NCBI GenBank assembly: GCA_900541345.1
Contig: UQJE01000009.1
Coordinates: 1-54,140, forward strand
Origin: an uncultured Blautia sp.
GTDB lineage: Bacteria > Bacillota > Clostridia > Lachnospirales > Lachnospiraceae
Length of the DNA stretch: 54,140 bases
Direction: 5' to 3'
Made by a program: the position numbers and the translations under genes. This document shows, piece by piece, positions 32,274 through 41,046 of the stretch (position 1 is the first letter of the stretch; each line of letters starts with the position of its first letter). The notes beneath the pieces were generated by a model. The model did not search any database. It was not told where the DNA came from and saw only the letters and a list, made by a program, of their open reading frames with translations.

Positions 32274-34145
32274 TTAATATAAAAATATTGCAATTCCGTA
32301 AGCCGGAAGCGGATATGCAAAAGAAAACGGCCTGTTGTCACATTCCTTTTTCTCCGCTTTAAATATTTTCGGATCTGTTATTCCGTTTTCATCAAGAATC
32401 AATTTATACTGTTTCTTCTTCGGTACTCCCACTCTGTAATCCGGACGTGCAACTGGTGTAAAATTACATACAACAAGAATATTATTCCGTTTTGTAGGAG
32501 ATTTTCGTACAAAACTGAAAATACTTCTGTCTCCATCGTTTGCATTAATCCATTCAAATCCTTCCGGATCGCTGTCACCTGCGTAAAGTGCCGGATATTT
32601 TTTATACAGATGAAGAAGATCCTTCACAAAACTCTTTAAGTTTCTGTGCCCGTCCTCTCCAAGGAGGAACCAGTCAAGCTCTCTTTCCTCACTCCACTCA
32701 CGAAGCTGTCCAAAATCCTGTCCCATAAAGAGAAGCTTCTTTCCGGGGTGACAGAACATAAAAGCATATCCTGCTTTCAGATTTTTAAACTTCTCGTCCA
32801 ATTCTCCCGGCATCTTACTTAACATGGAACATTTCAGATGAACTACCTCGTCATGGGAAAGAACAAGTATGTATTTCTCACTGTAAGCATATACCATAGA
32901 AAATGTCATTTTATTATGATTGAATTTTCGGAAATACGGGTCAAGCTTCATATATTCCAGAAAATCGTTCATCCAGCCCATATTCCACTTCAGGGAAAAT
33001 CCAAGTCCGTCCTCTTCTGCCTTTCCTGTTACCTTAGGCCATGCTGTAGATTCCTCTGCTATCATCATCGTTCCGTGATTTCTTCCCAAAACTACGGTAT
33101 TCAAATGTTTGAAAAATTCAATAGCCTCCAGATTCTTATTTTCTCCATACTTATTTGCCACCCATTCTCCATCTTTTTTTCCATAATCAAGATAAAGCAT
33201 AGAAGCAACTGCATCCACACGAAGACCATCTACGTGACACTCCTCCACCCAGAAAAGTGCATTCGCAATAAGGAAGTTTTTCACCTCAGGTCTTCCGTAA
33301 TTATAAATCTTTGTTCCCCAGTCAGGATGCTCACCCTGTCTCGGATCTTCATGCTCATATACAGCCGTTCCGTCAAAGTTTGCAAGACCATGTGCATCTT
33401 TCGGAAAATGAGCCGGAACCCAGTCAAGAATGACACCGATTTTCTGTCTGTGAAGATAATCCACCAGATATTTGAAATCCTGCGGTGTTCCGTATCTTGA
33501 TGTAGGCGCATAATATCCTGTCACCTGATAGCCCCAGGAACCATCAAAAGGATGCTCTGCAATTCCCATAAGCTCCACATGTGTGTAGCCCATTTCTTTT
33601 ACATATTCCGCAAGTCTTGGCGCAGCCTCTCTGTAAGTGTAAAAACCTTCTTTATTTTCTTCGGTAGGAGAATGCTTCAGCCAGGAGCCAAGATGTACCT
33701 CATAAATAGACACAGGCTGAACCTTTTCATCAAAATTCACCCTCTGCTTCATCCATTTATCATCTGTCCACTTATAATCTGTAATATTTGTAATTCTGGA
33801 GGCAGTTCCCGGACGCAGCTCTGCTGCATTTGCGTAGGGGTCTGCCTTATAAAGCTCCTCCCCATGCGCTCCTTCAATATAAAACTTATAGAGCTGCCCC
33901 TCCTTTGCTCCCGGAACAAACACTTCATAAACACCTATCTCCCCTGCTTTTTGCATGGGATTTGCCTCTGTATCCCAATCATTAAATTCACCGACAACAG
34001 AAACACTTTTTGCATTAGGCGCCCATACTGCAAAATAAACGCCTTTTTTTCTTTTTACAGAAGTAGGATGTGCCCCCAGTTTTTTATATATTTCATAATG
34101 TGTTCCCTGTCCAAAAAGATACTGGTCAAGCTGTGTAAACTCCAT
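32274..34145 (-). CDS. glgB: 1,4-alpha-glucan branching enzyme
   Basis: A 623-aa glycogen branching enzyme that makes alpha-1,6 branches. An N-terminal CBM48 domain (VYFAVWAPNAKSVSVVGEFN) precedes the GH13 barrel: VELMGIAEHPFDGSWGYQ, DWVPAHF, DGLRVDAVASMLY with the nucleophile Asp, MIAEEST with the acid/base Glu, and LSHDEVVH. The C-terminal all-beta domain ends the protein. Length is normal for the family. It begins 21 bases after the GH13 amylase gene, under one promoter. No glgA, glgC or glgP is nearby, so the rest of glycogen synthesis is elsewhere. No clear terminator was seen after it. Confidence 0.96.
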   Translation of the reverse strand: MEFTQLDQYLFGQGTHYEIYKKLGAHPTSVKRKKGVYFAVWAPNAKSVSVVGEFNDWDTEANPMQKAGEIGVYEVFVPGAKEGQLYKFYIEGAHGEELYKADPYANAAELRPGTASRITNITDYKWTDDKWMKQRVNFDEKVQPVSIYEVHLGSWLKHSPTEENKEGFYTYREAAPRLAEYVKEMGYTHVELMGIAEHPFDGSWGYQVTGYYAPTSRYGTPQDFKYLVDYLHRQKIGVILDWVPAHFPKDAHGLANFDGTAVYEHEDPRQGEHPDWGTKIYNYGRPEVKNFLIANALFWVEECHVDGLRVDAVASMLYLDYGKKDGEWVANKYGENKNLEAIEFFKHLNTVVLGRNHGTMMIAEESTAWPKVTGKAEEDGLGFSLKWNMGWMNDFLEYMKLDPYFRKFNHNKMTFSMVYAYSEKYILVLSHDEVVHLKCSMLSKMPGELDEKFKNLKAGYAFMFCHPGKKLLFMGQDFGQLREWSEERELDWFLLGEDGHRNLKSFVKDLLHLYKKYPALYAGDSDPEGFEWINANDGDRSIFSFVRKSPTKRNNILVVCNFTPVARPDYRVGVPKKKQYKLILDENGITDPKIFKAEKKECDNRPFSFAYPLPAYGIAIFLY

Positions 34146-34166
34146 TTTTTCTCCTCCCCGTTTTCC

Positions 34167-35519
34167 TTATTTAAACGCTGCTATCTCACTTTCATTTGGT
34201 TTCAGACGAATACGGAGCATTCCATTTTCTTCATGGATTTCTTCTCCGCTTAAAAGGCTTGTATATGTTTTTCCTGAAGCAGGCACGCGTATGCAGAGCT
34301 CTGCTTCCTGTTCGTCGTTATTTACTGCCACAAGAACGCCTTCCTCTCCCAGAATTCTTGCAAAAGCATACTGCCTGTTTGTAAGAAGAAGTTCCTGATA
34401 CGTTCCTTCAGAAAGCGCTTTCTGCTCTTTATGAATTTTTCCAAGCGTGCAAATCCACTCATAAAGATTTTTATCCGGCATATTTTCCTTCATTTCCTGA
34501 AGATTAATCTTCGGACGAAGAGGCGCGTCATTTCCCCCTTCTTTTCTTCCCTGCACACCAAATTCAGAACCATAATAAATAGAAGGGATTCCCGGAAGCG
34601 TAAACAAAAGTGTATGAACCGGATAAATATGTCCCTGCACGTTTAATTTGGAAGCGATTCTGTCCACATCGTGATTATCTACAAAAGAATACAGCTTCAT
34701 TCCTCTGTAAATTCCTCCGTTCTGGTCGAACTCTCTTCTTATTGTATGAGCAATCTCAAAATAATTATGGTCGTTATGCCCGGAATAAAGCCCTTTATGA
34801 AGCTCATAATTTGTTACGCTGTTTAATTTATCCGGAGAAATGTACCGGCTGTAGTCTCCGTGAATCACTTCTCCCATCAGCCAGAAATCTTTCTTTCTGG
34901 CATCTACGAAACGCCGCATTTCTTCCATAAAAGAAAATTCCAGACAGTCCGCACAGTCAAGGCGGATTCCGTCAATGTCAAACTCATCAATCCAGAACCC
35001 GATTACATCAAGAATATACTCCCGTACCTTCGGCTCCCAGTAATTTAAGTTTACCAGCTCAAAGCAATTTCTCCAGGCTTCATATCCAAATCCATCATTA
35101 TAAGGGCTGTTCCATCCGAAATTGATTCCTTTATACCAGCTGCAGTATGGAGACTGCTCTCTGTTTTTGATAATATCCTGAAATGCAAAAAACTCACGTC
35201 CTGTATGATTAAATACACCATCCACAACAATGCGAATCCCAAGATCATGCGCTATTTTCACAAACGCTTTAAAATCTTCATTATCTCCAAGACGTCTGTC
35301 TACTTTTTTGTAATCCTTTGTATCGTATCCGTGTGTCGTGGATTCAAATAACGGCCCTATATAAACAGCCGTACATCCAAGGGAGGCAACATGGGGAAGC
35401 CATTCCTTCAGTTCCTCAAAACGGTGAACTGTTTCTTCCTGCTCATTTCTCGCCGGAGCCCCTGTCATTCCTATCGGATACATATGATAAAATACTGCTT
35501 CTTCAAACCATTTTCCCAT
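34167..35519 (-). CDS. Cytoplasmic GH13 alpha-amylase family enzyme
   Basis: A 450-aa alpha-glucan-acting enzyme. GH13 motifs: VVDGVFNHTG (region I), DGIRLDCADCL with nucleophile Asp (region II), LMGEVIHG with acid Glu (region III) and FVDNHDVDRI (region IV). No signal peptide, so it works on internal glycogen or on imported maltodextrins. A short C-terminal beta domain follows the barrel. The ATG at 35,519 (MGKWFEEAVFY) is chosen for GAGGAGAAA just before it. It forms an operon with glgB, pointing to glycogen remodelling. Exact specificity (alpha-amylase, neopullulanase-like or transferase) cannot be told from sequence. Confidence 0.92.
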   Translation of the reverse strand: MGKWFEEAVFYHMYPIGMTGAPARNEQEETVHRFEELKEWLPHVASLGCTAVYIGPLFESTTHGYDTKDYKKVDRRLGDNEDFKAFVKIAHDLGIRIVVDGVFNHTGREFFAFQDIIKNREQSPYCSWYKGINFGWNSPYNDGFGYEAWRNCFELVNLNYWEPKVREYILDVIGFWIDEFDIDGIRLDCADCLEFSFMEEMRRFVDARKKDFWLMGEVIHGDYSRYISPDKLNSVTNYELHKGLYSGHNDHNYFEIAHTIRREFDQNGGIYRGMKLYSFVDNHDVDRIASKLNVQGHIYPVHTLLFTLPGIPSIYYGSEFGVQGRKEGGNDAPLRPKINLQEMKENMPDKNLYEWICTLGKIHKEQKALSEGTYQELLLTNRQYAFARILGEEGVLVAVNNDEQEAELCIRVPASGKTYTSLLSGEEIHEENGMLRIRLKPNESEIAAFK

Positions 35520-35568
35520 TTTCTCCTCGATTCCCTGCATCTGTTTAAATCTGCAATTTTATTCTAAA

Positions 35569-35625
35569 TGACTTTCGGTCAATCATATATGGTTATATTA
35601 TACCAATATGTATATATCACGTCAA
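35569..35625 (-). promoter_or_regulatory. Promoter of the amylase-glgB operon with downstream dyad
   Basis: TTGACG (35,625-35,620), a 17-bp spacer and TATAAT (35,602-35,597) on the minus strand form a near-consensus promoter. TGAC-TTTCG-GTCA (35,569-35,581) lies in the initially transcribed region and could be an operator or a short RNA hairpin. Confidence 0.8.
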
Positions 35626-35651
35626 TTATTTTTGGTTGTTTTAACGACAAA

Positions 35652-35693
35652 ACAGGGACGGTTCCTGTCTTTTACCCAGTGCCCTGTCCCTGT
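35652..35693. repeat. REP-like palindromic element
   Basis: ACAGGGAC and GTCCCTGT pair around an inner sequence that repeats GGTTCCTGTC. The form ACAGGGACGGTTCCTGTCTTTT resembles hairpins scattered in Firmicute genomes and linked with REP-associated IS200-like transposases. It lies between the amylase promoter and the end of a polysaccharide deacetylase gene. It could also act as a terminator for the deacetylase gene (TTTTGTCG follows on the minus strand). Confidence 0.55.
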
Positions 35694-35748
35694 CTTATCT
35701 CGGCAGCCAAAACTGCTATGTAGAATTGTATTTCCGTATGAAATTTTA

Positions 35749-37047
35749 CTAAGCTTCTTCTCCCGAACTTCCGTCCGACATTTCTTCTCCCGAACTATCG
35801 CCTTCTCCGCTTCCGTCCATACTGCCTTCCGAGCCATCTGATACTTCGTCACCGGTTCCGTCTCCGACAGTTCCCTGGGAATCATCTGATACTTCATCCT
35901 CTGAGCCGCCTGTAAGAGAATCATCTTCTCCTTTATAACCGGCTACCAGACCATTATCAAAACTGCTCTGCCAGAAATCTGAATAACTTGCATTCTGAAG
36001 GTCTACACCTTTTGCCTCTGCCATTTCGCTTACTGTTACAAGCTTATATCCCTTTGCGATCAGATCAGGAATCAACTTCAGAGCTGCCTGCACAGAAGGT
36101 TCGTGAATATCGTGCATCAGAATAATAGAACCGTCTGTCAGATCACCATTCATCACTGCATCATAATCTGCCTGAGCATTCATAAGCTTCCAGTCAAGCG
36201 TATCAAGAGACCACATGAAAAACGGTTTCTGCACGATATCATAAACGTGCTGGTCCGCGCTTCCATAAGGCGCTCTTGCCACAGAAGCTGGCTGTCCGCA
36301 GGCTTTAATAAGAGCTTCATCTGTCTTCGAAAACTCCTCCGCTATGCCATTTTCATCGAGTGTCATTAAATCCCAGTGATGCCAGGAATGGCTTCCAATC
36401 TCACATCCCATTTCCTGCATTCTTTTTACCGTATCCGGATATAACTCCACATTCGGTCCCAACATGAAGAAAGTCGCTTTTGCATTATTTTCTTCAAGGC
36501 AATCAAGAAGCTGATCTGTATACTCGCCCGGACCATCATCAAATGTCAGTGCAAGCATCGGACGTTTCTTTTCTTTATTATAAGTTCCATCTTCATTAAA
36601 GAAATAGTCTTTCACACCCTTTGTCACCCAACCGGTCTGTATATAACCATTTTCGTCAAAGGAATATTCTGCTCCGTCTATTTCCTGAAAACCATTTGCA
36701 TAATACGTTCCGTCCGCATTCTGATACCAACGGCCTTCATCGCTTTCATGCCAACCGGGAGTCATTACCGATAGCTTACTGGCATCGCCCTTTCCCTTCA
36801 ACGGCTGGCGAATAGCTGCGTTAGGATCTGCTTCTGCTGTCTGAGCCTGTACTTCTATTGTTTTACCCTGAGATTTCTTGTCTTTTTCTCCATCTCCGCG
36901 GTTCATAATCGGAAAAATCACGCCTTTTATTACAAATACAACAACCAGTACTGCCGCTATTGCATAAGTGGCAAGCCGGGTATATTTTCGTATCAGCATC
37001 TGGCGTTTTTTCTGCCGCATCCTCTCCTGTATAACTCTCTTATCCAT
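35749..37047 (-). CDS. Membrane-anchored polysaccharide deacetylase with glucan/choline-binding-type repeats
   Basis: A 432-aa extracytoplasmic enzyme anchored by one transmembrane segment (residues 26-46). Residues about 95-160 carry two or three WYQNADGTYY / YSFDENGYIQTGW-type repeats as in cell-wall-binding modules. A NodB deacetylase domain follows: LTFDDGPGEYTDQLL, GSHSWHHWDL with the zinc His pair, RAPYGS and SIILMHDIHEPS. It should remove N-acetyl groups from peptidoglycan or a related glycan. The last 50 residues are a Gly/Ser/Asp/Glu-rich tail with GDE/EVSDGS repeats and no sorting motif. Gene order places it after nagA, 130 bp apart. Confidence 0.9.
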   Translation of the reverse strand: MDKRVIQERMRQKKRQMLIRKYTRLATYAIAAVLVVVFVIKGVIFPIMNRGDGEKDKKSQGKTIEVQAQTAEADPNAAIRQPLKGKGDASKLSVMTPGWHESDEGRWYQNADGTYYANGFQEIDGAEYSFDENGYIQTGWVTKGVKDYFFNEDGTYNKEKKRPMLALTFDDGPGEYTDQLLDCLEENNAKATFFMLGPNVELYPDTVKRMQEMGCEIGSHSWHHWDLMTLDENGIAEEFSKTDEALIKACGQPASVARAPYGSADQHVYDIVQKPFFMWSLDTLDWKLMNAQADYDAVMNGDLTDGSIILMHDIHEPSVQAALKLIPDLIAKGYKLVTVSEMAEAKGVDLQNASYSDFWQSSFDNGLVAGYKGEDDSLTGGSEDEVSDDSQGTVGDGTGDEVSDGSEGSMDGSGEGDSSGEEMSDGSSGEEA

Positions 37048-37177
37048 TCTGTTTCTTTCCCCACTTTGTCTGCATCACTCATATTGTACGTTTTTTGTAC
37101 GGTTTTATTTTCCAAATCCATAATAGCTCATTTTGCAGATAATTACAATGGTTTTCATCTAAAGATTTTATTAAATC

Positions 37178-38281
37178 TTACAGCACCTGTTTCAGCTCCA
37201 GATCATCTGTCACCAGAAGAATATCGGCGTCTTTTCCAGGAGTGATGGAACCTATCTCATTATAAATTCCAATACTCTTTGCAGGATTTCTTGTAGCTGC
37301 AAAAATTGCTTCTGCAAGCGGGATTCCAAATTCTACCGCCTTACACATACAGCCGTAAAGGTCTGTTGCAGAACCGGCAATTGTTCCGCTCTTTAAAGTA
37401 GCTTTTCTGTCTTTTACTGTAACCTCCTGGCCTCCAAGCTCATATGTTCCATTTGCCATTCCTGTCGCTCTCATGGAATCGCTGACCAGAACTACTCTCT
37501 CCGGTCCGAACATCTCAAATGTTGCACGTACAACAGACGGGTGAATATGGATTCCGTCACAGATAAGTTCCACCATACAGCTTTCATCGTCTCTTGCAGC
37601 GCCAATAAGTCCCGGATCTCTGTGTGCAAACGGCTTCATTGCATTAAAAAGATGAGTAACGTGATGCGCCCCTCTTTTCATTGCCTCTTTTGAAGTCTCA
37701 TAGTCTGCCGCCGTATGTCCAAGAGAAATGCATACCTCATCATGAACTTCATCAATGAATTCCATCGCACCTTCTGCATCAGGAGCCAGAGTTACAAGTT
37801 TTACCATATTTCCGGATTCCTCATTCAGCTCTCTGAAAAATTCTGCCATCGGCTTTTTAATATACCCTTCTACATGAGCGCCTTTTTTGCTGGAAGCCAA
37901 AAACGGACCTTCCATATTAATGCCGCGTACATGCGCGCCTTCTTTAAAATCTCCAACTTCTTTTATTGTTGCAAAAATCTCTTTCAACTGTTCCAGCGGA
38001 AGAGTCATAGAAGTTGGGCAATAAGAGGTAACGCCGCTTTTTTTCTCATATTCCAGGATTTTTTTCAATCCCTCCACATCTGCATCACAGAAATCAAATC
38101 CTGCAGCTCCGTGGCTATGCACATCAACAAGACCTGGAATCACTTTCAGACCGGAAGCATCCACTACTGTTTTATCTGTTACCAGTGACTCATCCTCCAC
38201 TATCTTATTATTTTCAATGTACACATCTTTCACACAAAAAGTACCATCCTCCTGAAATACCTCTCCATTTCTGATGATCAT
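37178..38281 (-). CDS. nagA: N-acetylglucosamine-6-phosphate deacetylase
   Basis: A 367-aa cytoplasmic amidohydrolase that converts GlcNAc-6-P to GlcN-6-P during amino-sugar recycling. Motifs: metal-binding DVHSHGAAGFD (residues 53-63), INMEGPFL, SLGHTAADYE, THLFNAM, DGIHIHP, and SDSMRATG with the catalytic Asp. The length is normal. nagB is not adjacent, which is unusual because nagA-nagB pairs are common. Its neighbours are polysaccharide deacetylases and an FKBP-like lipoprotein, so it may recycle amino sugars released during wall turnover. That link is inferred from position. Confidence 0.95.
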   Translation of the reverse strand: MIIRNGEVFQEDGTFCVKDVYIENNKIVEDESLVTDKTVVDASGLKVIPGLVDVHSHGAAGFDFCDADVEGLKKILEYEKKSGVTSYCPTSMTLPLEQLKEIFATIKEVGDFKEGAHVRGINMEGPFLASSKKGAHVEGYIKKPMAEFFRELNEESGNMVKLVTLAPDAEGAMEFIDEVHDEVCISLGHTAADYETSKEAMKRGAHHVTHLFNAMKPFAHRDPGLIGAARDDESCMVELICDGIHIHPSVVRATFEMFGPERVVLVSDSMRATGMANGTYELGGQEVTVKDRKATLKSGTIAGSATDLYGCMCKAVEFGIPLAEAIFAATRNPAKSIGIYNEIGSITPGKDADILLVTDDLELKQVL

Positions 38282-38325
38282 AATACTTGCCTCCCGTTTT
38301 CTTTTTTTATTTTAATTTGTATTAC

Positions 38326-39585
38326 TTACTGCTCTACAGTCGGAGTCTCTTCGGAAGCTGCTTCTTCTGAACCGGATTCCTCCGCTCCTTCTGTCTCCTC
38401 CACAGCTTCTTCCCCTTCTGCTGAAACACTTCCGTTTCCGCTTACTCCTACTGTTCCGTTTTCTGAAATCTTTTCTTCTATATTCGCATTCTCTGCAATA
38501 AATCGTTCCACACGGATAAGCCCGATTGTTGTATCCACAGACGTCTGTCCGTATGTGTCCACAAGAGCTGCAAGATCCTTCACTCCATAATTTTGAATCA
38601 GCTCGTCCTGAACCGCAAGGCTTTCCTTATCTTCCAGAGTCATACCCTCTGCGTCCATGATTCCCTGAAGGATCAGATTCTGTTTTACTCTTGCCTCCGC
38701 ATACTCCTGGCATTGTGTCTCAAATGCTTCCTTAGACACCTGCTGGCTTTCCAGATAATCTTCCAGCTCCATTCCACCCTGTTTTGCATAAGACTTTATC
38801 TGCGTCTCAAATTCCGCGTATGCTTCTTCTACATCTTTCTCCGGATATTCCTTTACTTCAGAAGCTTCATAAACCTGATTCCATGCATTCTGATAAAGAA
38901 CGCTTTCTGCCATCTTTTCTGCGCTTTCCTGAAGAAGCTTCTTCTTATCCTCTTTATATTCTTCGACAGTCTTAAAGTCTGTATTCTTTGCCACCCAGTC
39001 GTCGTTTAATTCCGGAGCTCTCTTAAAGGACTGCAGGGTAATTTTAAATACCACATCTTTTCCGGCCATGGACGGCTCAATATAATCCTCCGGGAAAGTA
39101 AGGGGAACATCTTTTGTCTCTCCCTTTTTCATTCCCAGAATACCGTCCTCAAATCCCGGAATATAGCCGCCGGAACCAATTGTGATTTCCTGATTTTCTG
39201 CAGAACCGCCGTTAAATTCCTTGCCGTTTTCTGTTCCTACATAATTGACAACTACAGTATCTCCCTCTTCTACCACGCCGTCTTTTACTTCTTCCTTAGT
39301 CATCGCAAGATCCTGGGAGATACTTCCTTCCACCTCTGTATCTGTGATGGTTTCAACTACTTTCTCAAGAGAAAGCCCTTTATACTGTCCAATTGTAATA
39401 TATTTATCGATATCCTTCACAGAAACAAGGCGTGTTCCCTCTCCTGATTTCTTCGTATCTTCTTTCTCTTCTGTCTTTTCCTCAGAAATTTTTGTTTCCT
39501 CTGCTGCTTTTTCCTTTGTGCCGCAGGCTGTTCCTGCAAATGCAATACATAATGTTAAAATCATAAGATATACTTTTTTCTTCAT
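38326..39585 (-). CDS. Trigger-factor-like FKBP-type peptidyl-prolyl isomerase lipoprotein
   Basis: A 419-aa secreted lipoprotein. The lipobox is AGTAC, followed by a Lys/Glu-rich linker. An FKBP domain (VEEGDTVVVNYVG, EITIGSGGYIPGFEDGILG, VPLTFPEDY) precedes a helical region like the C-terminal domain of trigger factor (residues about 200-360). The last 60 residues are Gly/Ser/Glu-rich. So it is a trigger factor without the ribosome-binding domain, moved outside the membrane, and probably folds exported proteins. The ATG at 39,585 is chosen for GAAAGGAAGC upstream. It begins 13 bases after the deacetylase-like lipoprotein gene, suggesting that it assists those wall enzymes. Confidence 0.85.
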   Translation of the reverse strand: MKKKVYLMILTLCIAFAGTACGTKEKAAEETKISEEKTEEKEDTKKSGEGTRLVSVKDIDKYITIGQYKGLSLEKVVETITDTEVEGSISQDLAMTKEEVKDGVVEEGDTVVVNYVGTENGKEFNGGSAENQEITIGSGGYIPGFEDGILGMKKGETKDVPLTFPEDYIEPSMAGKDVVFKITLQSFKRAPELNDDWVAKNTDFKTVEEYKEDKKKLLQESAEKMAESVLYQNAWNQVYEASEVKEYPEKDVEEAYAEFETQIKSYAKQGGMELEDYLESQQVSKEAFETQCQEYAEARVKQNLILQGIMDAEGMTLEDKESLAVQDELIQNYGVKDLAALVDTYGQTSVDTTIGLIRVERFIAENANIEEKISENGTVGVSGNGSVSAEGEEAVEETEGAEESGSEEAASEETPTVEQ

Positions 39586-39598
39586 GTCCGCTTCCTTT

Positions 39599-41005
39599 CT
39601 ACATCTCCGGTACCGGTGTTGGTCTGGATGAATCCCAGACTTCTGATACATCAAATAAATCGCTCACCATATCCGGATTATAATACATTCTGTAACCGTC
39701 CAGGTTTCTTCTTCCCTGCCGGAAATATTCATCTGTAATCTGGACCCAATATTGGTTGGAATCCACATTGCAATAGTAATTATAACCCCTGCTCTTATAA
39801 TATGCAAACTTTGGATTATCCATAGAATAATTCTGCCAATCTCCAATATCTGCTCCAAAAGCAAAGATAATCATATCTGTTTTTCCCAGAATCGGCGCTA
39901 CATTTGCTTCCCATCTCTCGTTATCTGCCTTAAGTTCCTCTGCACTTGACGATGTAGCGTTTTTATGACCCCAGGTATGACTTGCGAATTCCCAGCCGTT
40001 CTTCTTGAGGGCTTCCGCTATCTTCTTTGCGTTTTCTACCTCTTCATCAAAATTGAAATCCGGATTGTTTTCCAGAAATTCTTTCTGATTATCCTGAAGA
40101 TTTTCCCCTGTTTTATAGGCGCTGTCTGTCCTGTATCCAAACACACCGTTATAACCTGTCATTGCAAGAATTCCTTTTCTTCCGTGATAAGAAAAAGCAG
40201 GATTTGCCTTTACGAATCCGTCAAGAAGCGGAACCATATCATAATCTCCCACCAGAACCGTTCCATCGTCCTGAATATATTCACACTTCACATCTCCGTT
40301 TTCATCGAGCACCATTTTACTCGCAAATCCATCTCCATCCATATAGTGATAATAACTCACATCGTCCTGTGAAAGAACAAAAGCTTTTTTTCCGGGAGGA
40401 AGCATAATTTTTCCTCTGGACATGGTTCCGTCTTCATTCACAACAGCCATATCATGAGGGCTCACAAGAACGTATCCTTTGTCATACATGCTCTGCATGA
40501 TTTTATTAAACTCACTGACTGTTGTCATCATCTGATTATAGCCTGCCTCATCGGAATCCCCGTCAAATGCTTTGGAAGTATCTACAATCAATGTATGGAA
40601 AAATACATGTGTCACTTCTTCTAACGGATATTCCACACAGGTGGCCTTTATATTTTCATACTGTACAACTGCGTCTTTATAAGCCTGTGTCGCCTCATAT
40701 TCCGGTTGTTCCTTCAAATACTGTATCGCTCCGTCATAATCATACTGCACAGACATCAAATGTGCCTTATCAAGCACCTTCTGCATATTTACCGCACTTT
40801 CGTCTTCCTTCTGTTCCACCGGCACCTCTGTTGGTTCCGGTATACTTTCTGAAGGAGTCTCCACTGCTGCTGTTTTTGCATCTGCCGCCTTTTGTCCATC
40901 CTTTGAATAAAATGCTTTTTCTTTAAAAGGAAGAACGCCGCAGCCGCCTAAAAAAACAGATGCACAGAGAACCGACAGAAAAATGCCAATTCCTCTCTTC
41001 TTCAT
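39599..41005 (-). CDS. Polysaccharide-deacetylase-like lipoprotein (tandem paralogue 1)
   Basis: A 468-aa secreted lipoprotein with lipobox LGGC and a Ser/Pro/Glu linker. A short helical repeat-like segment (MSVQYDYDGAIQYLKEQPEY) precedes a divergent NodB-type domain. LSQDDVSYYHYMDGDG stands in place of TFDDG, FASHTWGHKN has the HxxxH metal pair, and IFAFGADIGDW follows. The C-terminus ends near the barrel. It aligns over nearly its full length with the product of the next gene upstream (41,047), so a tandem duplication is clear. Substrate unknown. A deacetylase or related metal-dependent carbohydrate esterase is likely. Confidence 0.85.
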   Translation of the reverse strand: MKKRGIGIFLSVLCASVFLGGCGVLPFKEKAFYSKDGQKAADAKTAAVETPSESIPEPTEVPVEQKEDESAVNMQKVLDKAHLMSVQYDYDGAIQYLKEQPEYEATQAYKDAVVQYENIKATCVEYPLEEVTHVFFHTLIVDTSKAFDGDSDEAGYNQMMTTVSEFNKIMQSMYDKGYVLVSPHDMAVVNEDGTMSRGKIMLPPGKKAFVLSQDDVSYYHYMDGDGFASKMVLDENGDVKCEYIQDDGTVLVGDYDMVPLLDGFVKANPAFSYHGRKGILAMTGYNGVFGYRTDSAYKTGENLQDNQKEFLENNPDFNFDEEVENAKKIAEALKKNGWEFASHTWGHKNATSSSAEELKADNERWEANVAPILGKTDMIIFAFGADIGDWQNYSMDNPKFAYYKSRGYNYYCNVDSNQYWVQITDEYFRQGRRNLDGYRMYYNPDMVSDLFDVSEVWDSSRPTPVPEM

Positions 41006-41046
41006 TTTAAAATCCCCTTTCGTATTTATAATCCCCTCTGTACTTA

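Noticed and set aside
35622..35924. 100-codon minus-strand frame across the REP-like element
   Set aside because: It shadows the tail of the deacetylase gene and translates the palindrome; no ribosome site or family match.
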